Shown here in pieces: positions 7,159 to 15,029 of a stretch of 64,000 nt of DNA. Under the pieces are notes generated by a model. That model had not been told where the DNA came from. It searched no databases and worked only from the letters and a program-made list of their open reading frames with translations. This stretch comes from Gp6-AA40 sp963723495 (GTDB taxonomy: Bacteria; Acidobacteriota; Vicinamibacteria; Vicinamibacterales; UBA2999), in assembly GCA_963723495.1 (NCBI GenBank), contig CAVRQR010000008.1:124001-188000 (forward strand), read 5' to 3'. The translations under genes were made by a program, and so were the position numbers. Position 1 is the stretch's first letter, and each line of letters starts with the position of its first letter.

Positions 7159-8547
7159 TTGCAACACCCCGCTGAGCTGCACGTGTTCCGCCGGCGTTAT
7201 AGTCGGCTGGTGCTTCCGCCGGGACCTCGTGGACTTCCGCTTCTGGGCATGTTGCCAGCCATCAGGCGGGACCCGACGGGTGTCTTCCTGAACGCGGCTC
7301 ACCGTTTCGGTGACGTCGCCTACTTCAGGATTGCCTCGAGACGCGGCTATCTGATCACCAATCCGTCCGACATCCGTCACGTCCTGCAGGACAACGCGCG
7401 CAACTATCACAAGAGCCCGCTGTATCAGAAGCTGCGGACCTCGATCGGCAACGGACTGCTCACCAGCGAAGACGAATTCTGGCTGCGTCAGCGACGCATC
7501 GCGCAACCAGCCTTTCACCGCCAGCGGATTGAAGCGCTGACCGGCATGATGGCCGACGCCGCACGAGACACGGCCGACCGGTGGCACACGATCGCCGCGC
7601 GTGGACAGCCCGTGGACGTCGCCGAGGAAATGATGCGTCTGACGCGCACGGTCGTCCTTCGCACCCTGTTGGGTGCCGATCTCGGACCGTTCACCGACAA
7701 GATCGACGAGGCGTGGACCATCCTCAACGAGTACATCGGCGAGAGTTTCTGGTCCCTCGGCTTCACCGACTGGTTCCCGCCTTCGAAGCACCGGCGATTC
7801 CAGGCGGCACGCGCCGTGTTGCAGGGCGCCGTCGATCACGTCATCAGTCAACGCCGGCGCAACCCATCAGAGCGAGCCGACCTGCTGTCGATGTTGATGT
7901 CAGCGCGCGACGAGGACACTGGCGAGTCGATGACCGACGAGCAGCTCCGAGTTGAGGTGACGACGTTCCTGCTGGCGGGTCAGGAGACTACGTCACTGGC
8001 ACTCACCTGGACCTGGTATCTGCTGTCGCAGCACGTGAACGCTCAACGCCGGCTCGAAGAGGAGATTGATTCGGTACTGAGCGGACGGCCTCCAGGACAT
8101 TGCGATCTCGTGAATCTGCCGTACACGCGCATGGTGATCGATGAAGCGATGCGCCTCTATCCTCCGGCATGGGCGTTCTCCAGGCAGGCGCTCGCCGATG
8201 ACAAGCTGGGTGGGTTCCATCTGCCGCGCGGATGGCTGGCGCTCGTCGTGCCGTTCGTGCTGCATCGGCTTTCTGCATACTGGCGAGACCCTGAAGTGTT
8301 CGATCCCGAGCGGTTCTCGACCGAGCAGATCGCCGCGCGGCCCAAGTTCGTGTACCTGCCGTTCGGCGCCGGACCGCGGCAATGCATCGGCAATCAGTTC
8401 GCACTCATCGAGGCACACCTCGTCATCGCGACGCTCGCGCAGCGCTATCGCCTTCAGCTCGTGCCGCGGCACAAGGTCGAGCCATGGCCGCTCATCACGC
8501 TGCGTCCGCGCTACGGCATGCCGATGTTCATCGAGCGCCGGAGTTGA
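7159..8547 (+). CDS. Cytochrome P450
   Basis: A 462-residue soluble bacterial P450. It has the oxygen-binding I-helix LLAGQETTS, the K-helix ExxR in DEAMRLYP, the PERF-type motif DPERF, and the haem-binding loop FGAGPRQCIG with Cys409 as the proximal thiolate. The N-terminus has the proline-rich PPGPRG hinge without a membrane anchor. The start is uncertain: TTG at 7159 or GTG a few codons later. No ferredoxin or reductase gene is adjacent, so electrons must come from elsewhere. Similarity of the haem region to the CYP4/CYP102-like bacterial clade suggests a hydrophobic substrate; nothing in the context fixes it. Confidence 0.93.
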   Translation: MQHPAELHVFRRRYSRLVLPPGPRGLPLLGMLPAIRRDPTGVFLNAAHRFGDVAYFRIASRRGYLITNPSDIRHVLQDNARNYHKSPLYQKLRTSIGNGLLTSEDEFWLRQRRIAQPAFHRQRIEALTGMMADAARDTADRWHTIAARGQPVDVAEEMMRLTRTVVLRTLLGADLGPFTDKIDEAWTILNEYIGESFWSLGFTDWFPPSKHRRFQAARAVLQGAVDHVISQRRRNPSERADLLSMLMSARDEDTGESMTDEQLRVEVTTFLLAGQETTSLALTWTWYLLSQHVNAQRRLEEEIDSVLSGRPPGHCDLVNLPYTRMVIDEAMRLYPPAWAFSRQALADDKLGGFHLPRGWLALVVPFVLHRLSAYWRDPEVFDPERFSTEQIAARPKFVYLPFGAGPRQCIGNQFALIEAHLVIATLAQRYRLQLVPRHKVEPWPLITLRPRYGMPMFIERRS

Positions 8548-8560
8548 CGAAGAAACGGAT

Positions 8561-8681
8561 CGCCACGGAGCCACGAAGGCACGGAGCACGCACGGACGAA
8601 GCTGGCGCCCCGTGGCGGTGGGCAAGGACGGACTCAGTGTCTCCGCGTCTCCGCGGCAAACCGTGTCTCCGTCTCCTTCGT
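8561..8681. repeat. Inverted short-period repeat (CACGGAG/CTCCGCG type)
   Basis: Just after the P450 stop the plus strand reads CCACGGAGCCACGAAGGCACGGAG. About 45 bases follow, and then GTGTCTCCGCGTCTCCGCGG and GTGTCTCCGTCTCC. The two arms are degenerate reverse complements with a period of 7-9 bases. The element fills the space between the convergent P450 and frdD genes. Confidence 0.75.
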
Positions 8682-8691
8682 TCCCTAAACG

Positions 8692-9042
8692 TTAAAACAT
8701 CACGAGTAGATACACAGACGCCAGTGATCCAGCGATGGCGCTCCCGTAGCAGAGGATCGCGATCAGCTCGTTGAGATGCTTGATCTGAAGACCATCGTAG
8801 AGCGTGTAGCGGAAGCGGTGCGCCGCGTGGAAGAGCGAGACGGTGCAGACGACGACGAGCGCGAGGCGTGTGAGTGGATGAGCGATGACAGCCGCCAGGC
8901 GCGCGACCGGCGGCGGCGTAAGCCAGCCAAGGGGGAAGGCGACGCCGAAGAGGAACAGCAACATCGGCAGTACCAGCGCTGCCACGACACCTCCGGCGCT
9001 GAACATCATCCAGAGGAGCGGTTCCGCCGATCGCTTGATCAT
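8692..9042 (-). CDS. frdD: Fumarate reductase membrane subunit D
   Basis: About 116 residues from the ATG at 9042 (MIKRSAEPLLWMMFSAGG). Three hydrophobic helices lie around residues 10-38, 50-75 and 92-115, as in E. coli FrdD. The second helix ends in FHAAHRFRYTLYDG, like the FrdD quinone-pocket region. It anchors the FrdAB dimer with FrdC and takes electrons from menaquinol. The gene follows frdC directly, with one base between stop and start. An upstream in-frame ATG would overlap frdC and adds no conserved sequence. Confidence 0.85.
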   Translation of the reverse strand: MIKRSAEPLLWMMFSAGGVVAALVLPMLLFLFGVAFPLGWLTPPPVARLAAVIAHPLTRLALVVVCTVSLFHAAHRFRYTLYDGLQIKHLNELIAILCYGSAIAGSLASVYLLVMF

Positions 9043-9043
9043 C

Positions 9044-9463
9044 TCAGCCCCCAATAATGAGCCACGCGACGATCGCCGACACCACGACCCACGCCGCGTA
9101 GTTGGATGCGGCAATCACGGAACCCGGCACGTGCCTGTGGCCGAGATGGACGACAAGCGCCTGTGGCGCCAGGTTGAACCAGGTCACCGCATGGAAAACG
9201 AGGAGCAGCAGGCTGCACACGTTCACCGCCATCACCCACGGCTGCCGGCTCCACTCGAGAAACTGGTTGTACTCGACGGGCCCTTCGCCCACCGCGTAGA
9301 CCATCAGGAGCAGATAGACCACAGCCCACGCGACGAACAGGCTGCTGATCTCACGGAGGATGAACGCAAAATACGACCACTTGCGCAGCCACCAGTAGGT
9401 CGAGACATGCTGTCTGAGCCAGCGCGGGTGGTACTCCGTGTAGTGCTCGACGATGTGAGCCAT
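9044..9463 (-). CDS. frdC: Fumarate reductase membrane subunit C
   Basis: 139 residues from the ATG at 9463 (MAHIVEHYTEYHPRW). The motif STYWWLRKWSYFAFILREIS and the segment HAVTWFNLAPQAL match the E. coli FrdC family. Three transmembrane helices are visible. With FrdD it forms the two-peptide, haem-free quinol-oxidising anchor of type D quinol:fumarate reductases. Its start overlaps the frdB stop by one base. This arrangement separates the complex from a succinate dehydrogenase with a haem b anchor. Confidence 0.88.
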   Translation of the reverse strand: MAHIVEHYTEYHPRWLRQHVSTYWWLRKWSYFAFILREISSLFVAWAVVYLLLMVYAVGEGPVEYNQFLEWSRQPWVMAVNVCSLLLLVFHAVTWFNLAPQALVVHLGHRHVPGSVIAASNYAAWVVVSAIVAWLIIGG

Positions 9464-10203
9464 CACGCCCCCCTCGGCAGAAAGAACGATTTCACGGACT
9501 CGAGTGCCGCATTCAGCTTGTAGCGCTGGATGGCTCCGGCCGGATTGACGTTCTTCGGACACACCTTCGTGCACTCACCGACGAACGTGCAGCCCCAGAT
9601 GCCTTCATGGTCGGAGAGCACCTCGAGCCGTTCCTCCGCGCCCTCATCCCGTGAATCGAGGTTGTAGCGCTGCGCGAGGGCGATCGCGGCCGGTCCGATG
9701 AACTTGGGATCGAGGCCGTAGATCGGACACGCGGCGTAACACAGCATGCAGTTGATGCACATGCTGTACTGCTTGTACTCGTCCATTTCTTCCGGCGACT
9801 GCAGATACTCTCCGCTCGACAGCGGCTTCTCCGCCGCCCTGACGATCCAGGGTTTGACCCGCACCAGCTTCTGCATGAAGTCGCCGAGATCGACGATGAG
9901 ATCTCTGATCACGGGGAAGTTGCGCAGCGGCTCGACGCGAACCGGACCCGGCGCGTAGTCCGTGAGGAACGTGGCACAGGTCAGCTTCGGCTCGCCATTC
10001 ACGGTCATCCCGCAGCTGCCGCAGATTCCCATCCGGCACGACCAGCGGTACGAGAGCGTGCCGTCCAGCTGGTCTTTGATGTGGTTGAGGCCGTCGAGCA
10101 CGACCCAGTCGCTCGGACAGGGCACCTGGTACTCGTCGAAGACCGGTTCAGACTCTTGCTCCGGCCGATACCGGGCGACCTGCAGTGTGATCTGTTTCTG
10201 CAT
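9463..10203 (-). CDS. frdB: Fumarate reductase iron-sulfur subunit
   Basis: 246 residues from the ATG at 10203 (MQKQITLQVARY). The [2Fe-2S] site is CRMGICGSC with a later Cys in KLTCATF. The two ferredoxin-type clusters are built from CINCMLCYAACP and from CTFVGECTKVCP. These carry electrons from the quinol site in FrdCD to FAD in FrdA. The run of seven C bases at the start (coding strand) is a place where the assembled reading of the frdA end could be wrong. Confidence 0.93.
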   Translation of the reverse strand: MQKQITLQVARYRPEQESEPVFDEYQVPCPSDWVVLDGLNHIKDQLDGTLSYRWSCRMGICGSCGMTVNGEPKLTCATFLTDYAPGPVRVEPLRNFPVIRDLIVDLGDFMQKLVRVKPWIVRAAEKPLSSGEYLQSPEEMDEYKQYSMCINCMLCYAACPIYGLDPKFIGPAAIALAQRYNLDSRDEGAEERLEVLSDHEGIWGCTFVGECTKVCPKNVNPAGAIQRYKLNAALESVKSFFLPRGA

Positions 10204-11951
10204 GGGGGGGCACCTCCCCGTAAACACGCTCAGCCGGTGGCCACCGCGTGATGCGCACCGGCAGGTACTCGACGTGGACGGAACCGTCTGCTGTGCGTGA
10301 GATCAGCGAGTGCGCGAGGAAGCGGCGATCGTCCCGCGCGGGAAAATCAGTGCGCTGATGCGCGCCACGTGATTCCTCGCGACGGAGCGCCGAGCGCACA
10401 ATCGCCTCGGCGACATCGAGCATGCAGGACAACTCCAGCGCCGCCACGCGCTCGGTGTTGAACGTGCGGCTGTGATCCTCGATCGCAACATCGGCCATGC
10501 GCTCCTGCAGCTCAGCGAGCCGCCCCACTGCCCACGTCAGCTTCGAACCGTCGCGATAGATGCCGGCGCTTTCTTCGAGCGTCTTCTGCATCTGATCACG
10601 AATGTCGGCGATGCGCTCCCGCCCTCCGGTCTTGCCGAGGACGTCCCTCTCCAGACGTTGTCGTTCATCCTGCACCTGCGCCGCGACGTGCCTGTCGGTC
10701 AAAGCTGCACGCGACGCGTAATCAGCTGCGGCACGCCCAGCGCGCGAGCCGAACACGAGGAGTTCGGGCAGCGAGTTCGACCCGAGGCGGTTCGCACCGT
10801 TGATGCTGACGCAGGCGACTTCGCCTGCCGCGTAGAGTCCCGGCAGCGGTGTTGCACCGTTGATATCGGTGTGCACGCCACCCATCATGTAGTGCACGAC
10901 CGGACGCACCGGGATGAGATCCGACACCGGATCGAGGTTCTGGTACTTCTGGCACAGCTCACGCACGAACGGGATCTTCGTGTCGATGACCTTCGCGCCC
11001 GAGGTGACGCAGATCGAGGTGCACGACCGGCCCGTACGGCGTCTCGATCGTTCTCCCCTTCTCGAGCTCCTTCATGAAGGCTTGCGAGAGCCGGTCGCGC
11101 GGACCGAGTTCCATGGTCCGCAGCACTGGTTTGGGTTGAGGCGTGCCGAGCTGGTAGTCCTGCAGGTAGCGGTAGCCATCCTTGTTGAGCAGGTAGCCGC
11201 CTTCCGCCCGCGCCGCCTCGGTGATGAGGATGCCGGTGAACGGAAGACCGGTTGGATGGTACTGGACGAACTCCATGTCCTTGAGCGGAGCGCCCGCGCG
11301 ATACGCGAGCGCCATTCCGTCGCCGGTCTTGATGCTGCCGTTGGTCGTGAACGGAAACACGCGGCCGCAGCCGCCGGTGCACAGGATGACGGCGCGTGCC
11401 GTAATTGCCTCGATGCGCCCGGACATCAGCTCCAGCGCGACCACGCCCTGCACACGGCCATCGTCGACCAGCAGCTTCGTGACGAACCACTCGTCGTAGC
11501 GAACAACCGACGTGTACTTGAGTGAGGTCTGAAACAGGGTGTGCAGCATGTGGAAGCCGGTCTTGTCCGCGGCAAACCACGTGCGCATCTTCTTCATGCC
11601 GCCAAAGGGCCGCACGGCGATGTGGCCATCCGGCTGGCGGCTCCAGGGACAGCCCCAGTGTTCGAGCCGGAGCAGCTCCTGCGGCGCCTCTTTGACGAAG
11701 GCTTCGACCGCGTCCTGGTCGCAGAGCCAGTCGCCCCCGGAGATGGTGTCGTAGGCGTGTTCGTCGAGGCTATCGTCGGCGGCAATCGTGCCGGCAGCGC
11801 CCCCTTCTGCCGAGACGGTGTGGCTCCGCATCGGATACACCTTCGACACGACGGCGACGTTCAGGCGCGGGTTCGTCTCTGCGATCGCGATGGCCGCGCG
11901 CAGACCTGCACCTCCGCCTCCGACGAGCACGACGTCGTGAGAAGGTGTCAC
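10148..11951 (-). CDS. frdA: Fumarate reductase flavoprotein subunit (single-base frameshift)
   Basis: The gene starts with GTG at 11951 behind GGAGGTGAT. The N-terminal part has the FAD-binding GGGGAGLRAA and SHTVSAEGGAAG, whose His is the covalent FAD site. Catalytic-region pieces EFVQYHPTGLPF and HYMMGGVHTDINGAT are present. The frame breaks at a GGG run (plus positions 10998-11000): one extra base turns LRHLGAKVIDTK into a premature stop, and the second half resumes in another frame to 10148. The end overlaps frdB by 56 bases across a seven-C run, so the true stop may be nearer 10210. Subunits B, C and D are intact, so an assembly error is more likely than loss of function. Confidence 0.85.
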
Positions 11952-11979
11952 CCTACCATCACCTCCGCGTTCCGCGTAG

Positions 11980-11999
11980 GGTCCGGCTTTAGCCGGACC
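11980..11999. promoter_or_regulatory. Perfect hairpin between small gene and frdA (REP-like)
   Basis: GGTCCGGCT and AGCCGGACC form a perfect 9-bp stem with a two-base loop. It lies in the 48-base gap before frdA, immediately after the stop of the upstream small gene. There is no T-tract in the frd direction, so it is not a classical terminator. It could be a REP-type palindrome or an RNA processing/stabilising stem. Confidence 0.55.
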
Positions 12000-12223
12000 T
12001 TACTCGGCGGCGAGTAGCTCGTCGATCAGCACGCGACCGTCATGGCGAGTCACCGTACGGCTCACCGATCCATCGTGGTATCGTGTTGGATGCTGCGACA
12101 GCCGCACGCGAACTCGGTCTCCAGCGTGACGACCACGTCGGAGTCCTCGTCGCGAAAATTTTCGCCGTCGACGATTCGCCCGCATGGCGCGGGCTGGTTC
12201 TTGAAGCTGCCGCTGGCGTCCAC
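12000..12223 (-). CDS. Small cysteine-containing protein upstream of frd (frameshifted)
   Basis: A GTG at 12223 follows an ideal Shine-Dalgarno sequence (AAGGAGGG). It opens a frame reading MDASGSFKNQPAPCGRIVDG and later TEFACGCRSIQH, after which the frame stops early. Shifting by one base near 12075-12080 continues it as YHDGSVSRTVTRHDG and LIDELLAAE to a stop at 12000-12002. The joined product would be about 74 residues with three Cys. It is the first gene of the frdABCD transcript. No family could be named with confidence. Confidence 0.5.
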
Positions 12224-12590
12224 GTCTCTCCCTCCTTACTTCCCTGGGATGACCGCGCGACGACCGAACAACGAACGTGACCGCGCGATGCGGTCCCGGC
12301 AACCCCGGGCCGAGGTCTCCTGTGATTACCCGAGCCTGAACTCCCGGCAGAGTTCCGCTCGGGGACAGTCTACGCGCCTCGCCGGAGGGCGCAACAACTT
12401 TTTGCGGCTCAGCAGAACAGCCGAACTTGGGACCGCTATGCGGCCGAAACGTGAATTTCGTACTCGTTGTGCCGACCGCATAGCGGTCCTAGCCGCGCGA
12501 AGCGCGGCAAAAAGACGCTGTCCACCAGTCGAGGGCTGCGGGGGATTTCAAGACCGAGCCCTTGACTGGTAGGATCCGCCACGTTCTTCG
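12224..12590. other. Intergenic region with a 14-bp inverted repeat
   Basis: No credible gene is seen between the frd transcript start and the 12591 gene. It contains a perfect 14-bp inverted repeat: GGACCGCTATGCGG at 12430-12443 and CCGCATAGCGGTCC at 12476-12489, with 32 bases between. A small GCGCGAAGCGC hairpin follows. The divergent promoters of both neighbours should also lie here, but no convincing -35/-10 pair stands out. Confidence 0.5.
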
Positions 12591-14609
12591 ATGCCGCCAT
12601 GGCTGCTTCCCGTACAGACTCTCGCGCTCGGCATCGCCGCGATTGCAACGTCCGCGCTGACCGTCGCGCTGCTGGTGGCGCAATCGCCAACTGCCTCCGA
12701 TCCGCCTCTCGGGTCGCACTGCGCCTGCGACCGCGGCATCTGCCCTCTCGACGCGAACGGTCGCCGCTGCTCGTGCGGGTGCGCGAAGCGAGCCGACGCG
12801 CAACCTGTGCAGCGGCTCAACTCGGCAGGCGGCGTCACATGCAGCGACGGCAGAGCCGGCTCATTCCCGTGCCGCGACATCGACCTGTTGGCCTTTCTGC
12901 CGCACGGTGAGATCGGCGGTGGATCCGGAAACGACATCTGGGGTTGGACCGATCCCGTCACCGGACGCGAGTACGCATTGGTGGGCAGATCAACGGGAAC
13001 AGCGTTTGTCGACATCTCGAATCCGAGCGCGCCGGTGTATCTCGGCAACCTGCCTACGCGGACCGTCGCATCGGGCTGGCGCGGCATCAAAGTGTTTGCG
13101 GACCACGCCTTCATCGTCAGTGAAGCGGTCGACCACGGCATGCAGGTCTTCGACCTGACACAACTGCGAACGGTGACGTCGCCCCCGGTGACCTTTGCAG
13201 AGACCGCACATTATCCGGGCTTTGGTTCGACGCATACGCTCGCCCTGAACGAACGGACGGGATTCGCGTATGCCGTCGGCACTCGCACCTGCGAAGGCGG
13301 CCTGCATGTAGTTGACGTGCGCACGCCCGCGGCACCGCGCACGGCCGGCTGCTTCAGCCTCGACGGCTACACGCACGAAACACAGTGTGTGGTTTACAAC
13401 GGGCCGGACACCACCTATCGCGAACGTGAAGTCTGTTTCAACTCCAACGAAGACACGCTGACGGTCGTGGACGCCACCGACAAGCTCGAGCCGATCCAGC
13501 TCTCGCGAACCGGGTACGGAGGCAGTGCGTACACGCATCAGGGATGGCTCACCGAAGATCAGCGCTTCTTCCTCGTCAACGATGAGGGCGACGAAGTGGC
13601 CTTCAGGCATCCAACCCGAACCTGGATCTGGGATGTCTCGGACCTCGATGCACCGGTGCTCGTCAGCCGTTATGACGGCACGACCTCCTCCGTCGATCAC
13701 AACCTCTATATTCGCGGGAACCTCGTCTACGAATCGAACTACCGCAGCGGTCTGCGTGTGCTCGACGCGAGCGATGTGGCCGCTGGCGTACTGCGCGAAG
13801 TCGGCTTCTTTGACATCTATCCTTCCGACGACCTGCCTTCGTACAACGGTGCCTGGACGTCTTACCCGTTTTTCGCGAGCGGCTCCGTCGCGGTGAACGG
13901 CATCGAGCAAGGCTTGTTCGTGCTCAGCCCACGCGTGACACCTCTGGGCCAGCCCGCCGGCCTCGACGTTTCCCTCGCCGGGCCCGGCAATGCCGGCACC
14001 GAATCAGACTGGTCATTCGTCGTGACGGTCGCCAACCATGGTCCCGGTCGTCTGTCGCAGGCGCGCGTGCTCGAGACGCCGCCATCGGACGTGCAACTTC
14101 TGTCGGCGCGGCCATCGCAAGGGCAGTGCTCCATTAGCGCAATCGCCACATGCGACCTGGGAAGTCTCGCACCAGGATCGCGGGCCCACGTGATCGTCAC
14201 CACCCGTGCGACGGGACTCGCTGAGCGTGATTTCGTCAGCACCGCCATTGCCAGCGCAAGAGCCGACGATGGCTCGGCGCGTGAAGCGTCGGCACTGACG
14301 ACAACGCGTGGCGTCAGGCATGCACCGTCCCTCACGCTGCGCAGGCCTGCTGCAGGCACAACGTTCTGGCTGGCGCGCAACAACACGATTCAATGGGTGC
14401 TGCGCGGTGTAACGGGCGGCGTTGCCATCGATCTGTCGCGCGATAACGGACAGACGTGGACGAGATTGATCGACCAGGCCGATAACGTCGGCTTCTACGA
14501 CTGGACCGGCGCCGGCGAACTGACCGCACGCGCTCGGATCCGCGTCACCAGCGTCGCGCGGCCGGAGCTGACACAGACCTCGGGCAGCTTCACCATCGGG
14601 AGTCGTTAG
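12591..14609 (+). CDS. Secreted choice-of-anchor-B / LVIVD-like protein with DUF11-type domain
   Basis: A 672-residue exported protein. Residues 5-30 are a hydrophobic signal segment, followed by a Cys-rich stretch (CACDRGICPLDANGRRCSCGC). Residues about 100-450 carry repeated beta-propeller-like blades with phrases such as GREYALVGRSTGTAFVDIS and THETQCVVYNG, typical of choice-of-anchor-B proteins. Residues about 455-560 resemble a DUF11/CARDB-like adhesion domain, and the last 100 residues look like another beta-sandwich (FWLARNNTIQW). No enzyme motif is seen; a surface or periplasmic binding role is inferred. It is a single gene on the plus strand. Confidence 0.75.
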   Translation: MPPWLLPVQTLALGIAAIATSALTVALLVAQSPTASDPPLGSHCACDRGICPLDANGRRCSCGCAKRADAQPVQRLNSAGGVTCSDGRAGSFPCRDIDLLAFLPHGEIGGGSGNDIWGWTDPVTGREYALVGRSTGTAFVDISNPSAPVYLGNLPTRTVASGWRGIKVFADHAFIVSEAVDHGMQVFDLTQLRTVTSPPVTFAETAHYPGFGSTHTLALNERTGFAYAVGTRTCEGGLHVVDVRTPAAPRTAGCFSLDGYTHETQCVVYNGPDTTYREREVCFNSNEDTLTVVDATDKLEPIQLSRTGYGGSAYTHQGWLTEDQRFFLVNDEGDEVAFRHPTRTWIWDVSDLDAPVLVSRYDGTTSSVDHNLYIRGNLVYESNYRSGLRVLDASDVAAGVLREVGFFDIYPSDDLPSYNGAWTSYPFFASGSVAVNGIEQGLFVLSPRVTPLGQPAGLDVSLAGPGNAGTESDWSFVVTVANHGPGRLSQARVLETPPSDVQLLSARPSQGQCSISAIATCDLGSLAPGSRAHVIVTTRATGLAERDFVSTAIASARADDGSAREASALTTTRGVRHAPSLTLRRPAAGTTFWLARNNTIQWVLRGVTGGVAIDLSRDNGQTWTRLIDQADNVGFYDWTGAGELTARARIRVTSVARPELTQTSGSFTIGSR

Positions 14610-14659
14610 CGCAGTATGGTCGAGTCGTGAAGCGCTTAACCACGTGACACAATCCGGGT

Positions 14660-14965
14660 ATGCCCATTCCGTGGTCCACGATCCTGACGCACGGCCCCGC
14701 GATTGTCGCGTCGGCAAAACGACTGCTGGCAACAACCGATGCCAGTGACATCCGCGAGAGGCACCAGGCGCTCGACACGCGGCTGAACGAACTGCAGAAA
14801 GCGTCGGCGGAATCGGCGCGACTTCTTCATGACATCGCACAGCAGACGCAGGCACTCGCGATGGCCCAGCAGGAAGCCGCACGACGAGGACGGATCACGC
14901 TCACCCTTGCGATAGCAGCCACGATCATCAGCGTCGGGGCCGCGATTCTCGCCATCGTCCGTTGA
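14660..14965 (+). CDS. Small coiled-coil membrane protein
   Basis: A 101-residue protein. Residues 30-75 are rich in Ala, Gln and Glu with heptad-like spacing (a likely coiled coil), and residues 78-99 are a hydrophobic helix ending in a short tail. The layout is that of a tail-anchored protein. It lies 50 bases after the LVIVD-like gene. No known family is recognised. Confidence 0.6.
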   Translation: MPIPWSTILTHGPAIVASAKRLLATTDASDIRERHQALDTRLNELQKASAESARLLHDIAQQTQALAMAQQEAARRGRITLTLAIAATIISVGAAILAIVR

Positions 14966-14976
14966 AAAGATCATGC

Positions 14977-15007
14977 TTGACGGTTCAGCCGGGTCGCGAC
15001 CTACTAT
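14977..15007 (+). promoter_or_regulatory. Candidate promoter of the ADOP permease gene
   Basis: TTGACG at 14977-14982 could be a -35 box, with TACTAT at 15002-15007 as a -10 box 19 bases downstream. Transcription would then begin around 15014, leaving almost no leader before the ATG at 15023. The -10 box abuts the palindrome at 15007-15029, as expected for a repressed promoter. Confidence 0.45.
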
Positions 15008-15029
15008 AGGCATAGTCACACTATGCCTA
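15007..15029. promoter_or_regulatory. Perfect 10-3-10 palindrome across the ADOP start codon
   Basis: TAGGCATAGT, CAC, ACTATGCCTA is a perfect inverted repeat whose right arm contains the ATG (15023-15025) of the permease gene. Acidobacterial ADOP genes are often controlled by PadR-family repressors, which bind dyads of this size. No PadR gene is in the window, so the regulator is unknown. Confidence 0.75.

Noticed and set aside
6655..7851. A 398-residue minus-strand ORF over the P450 start
   Set aside because: It overlaps the conserved P450 N-terminus and the small zinc-ribbon gene, and has no recognisable domain.
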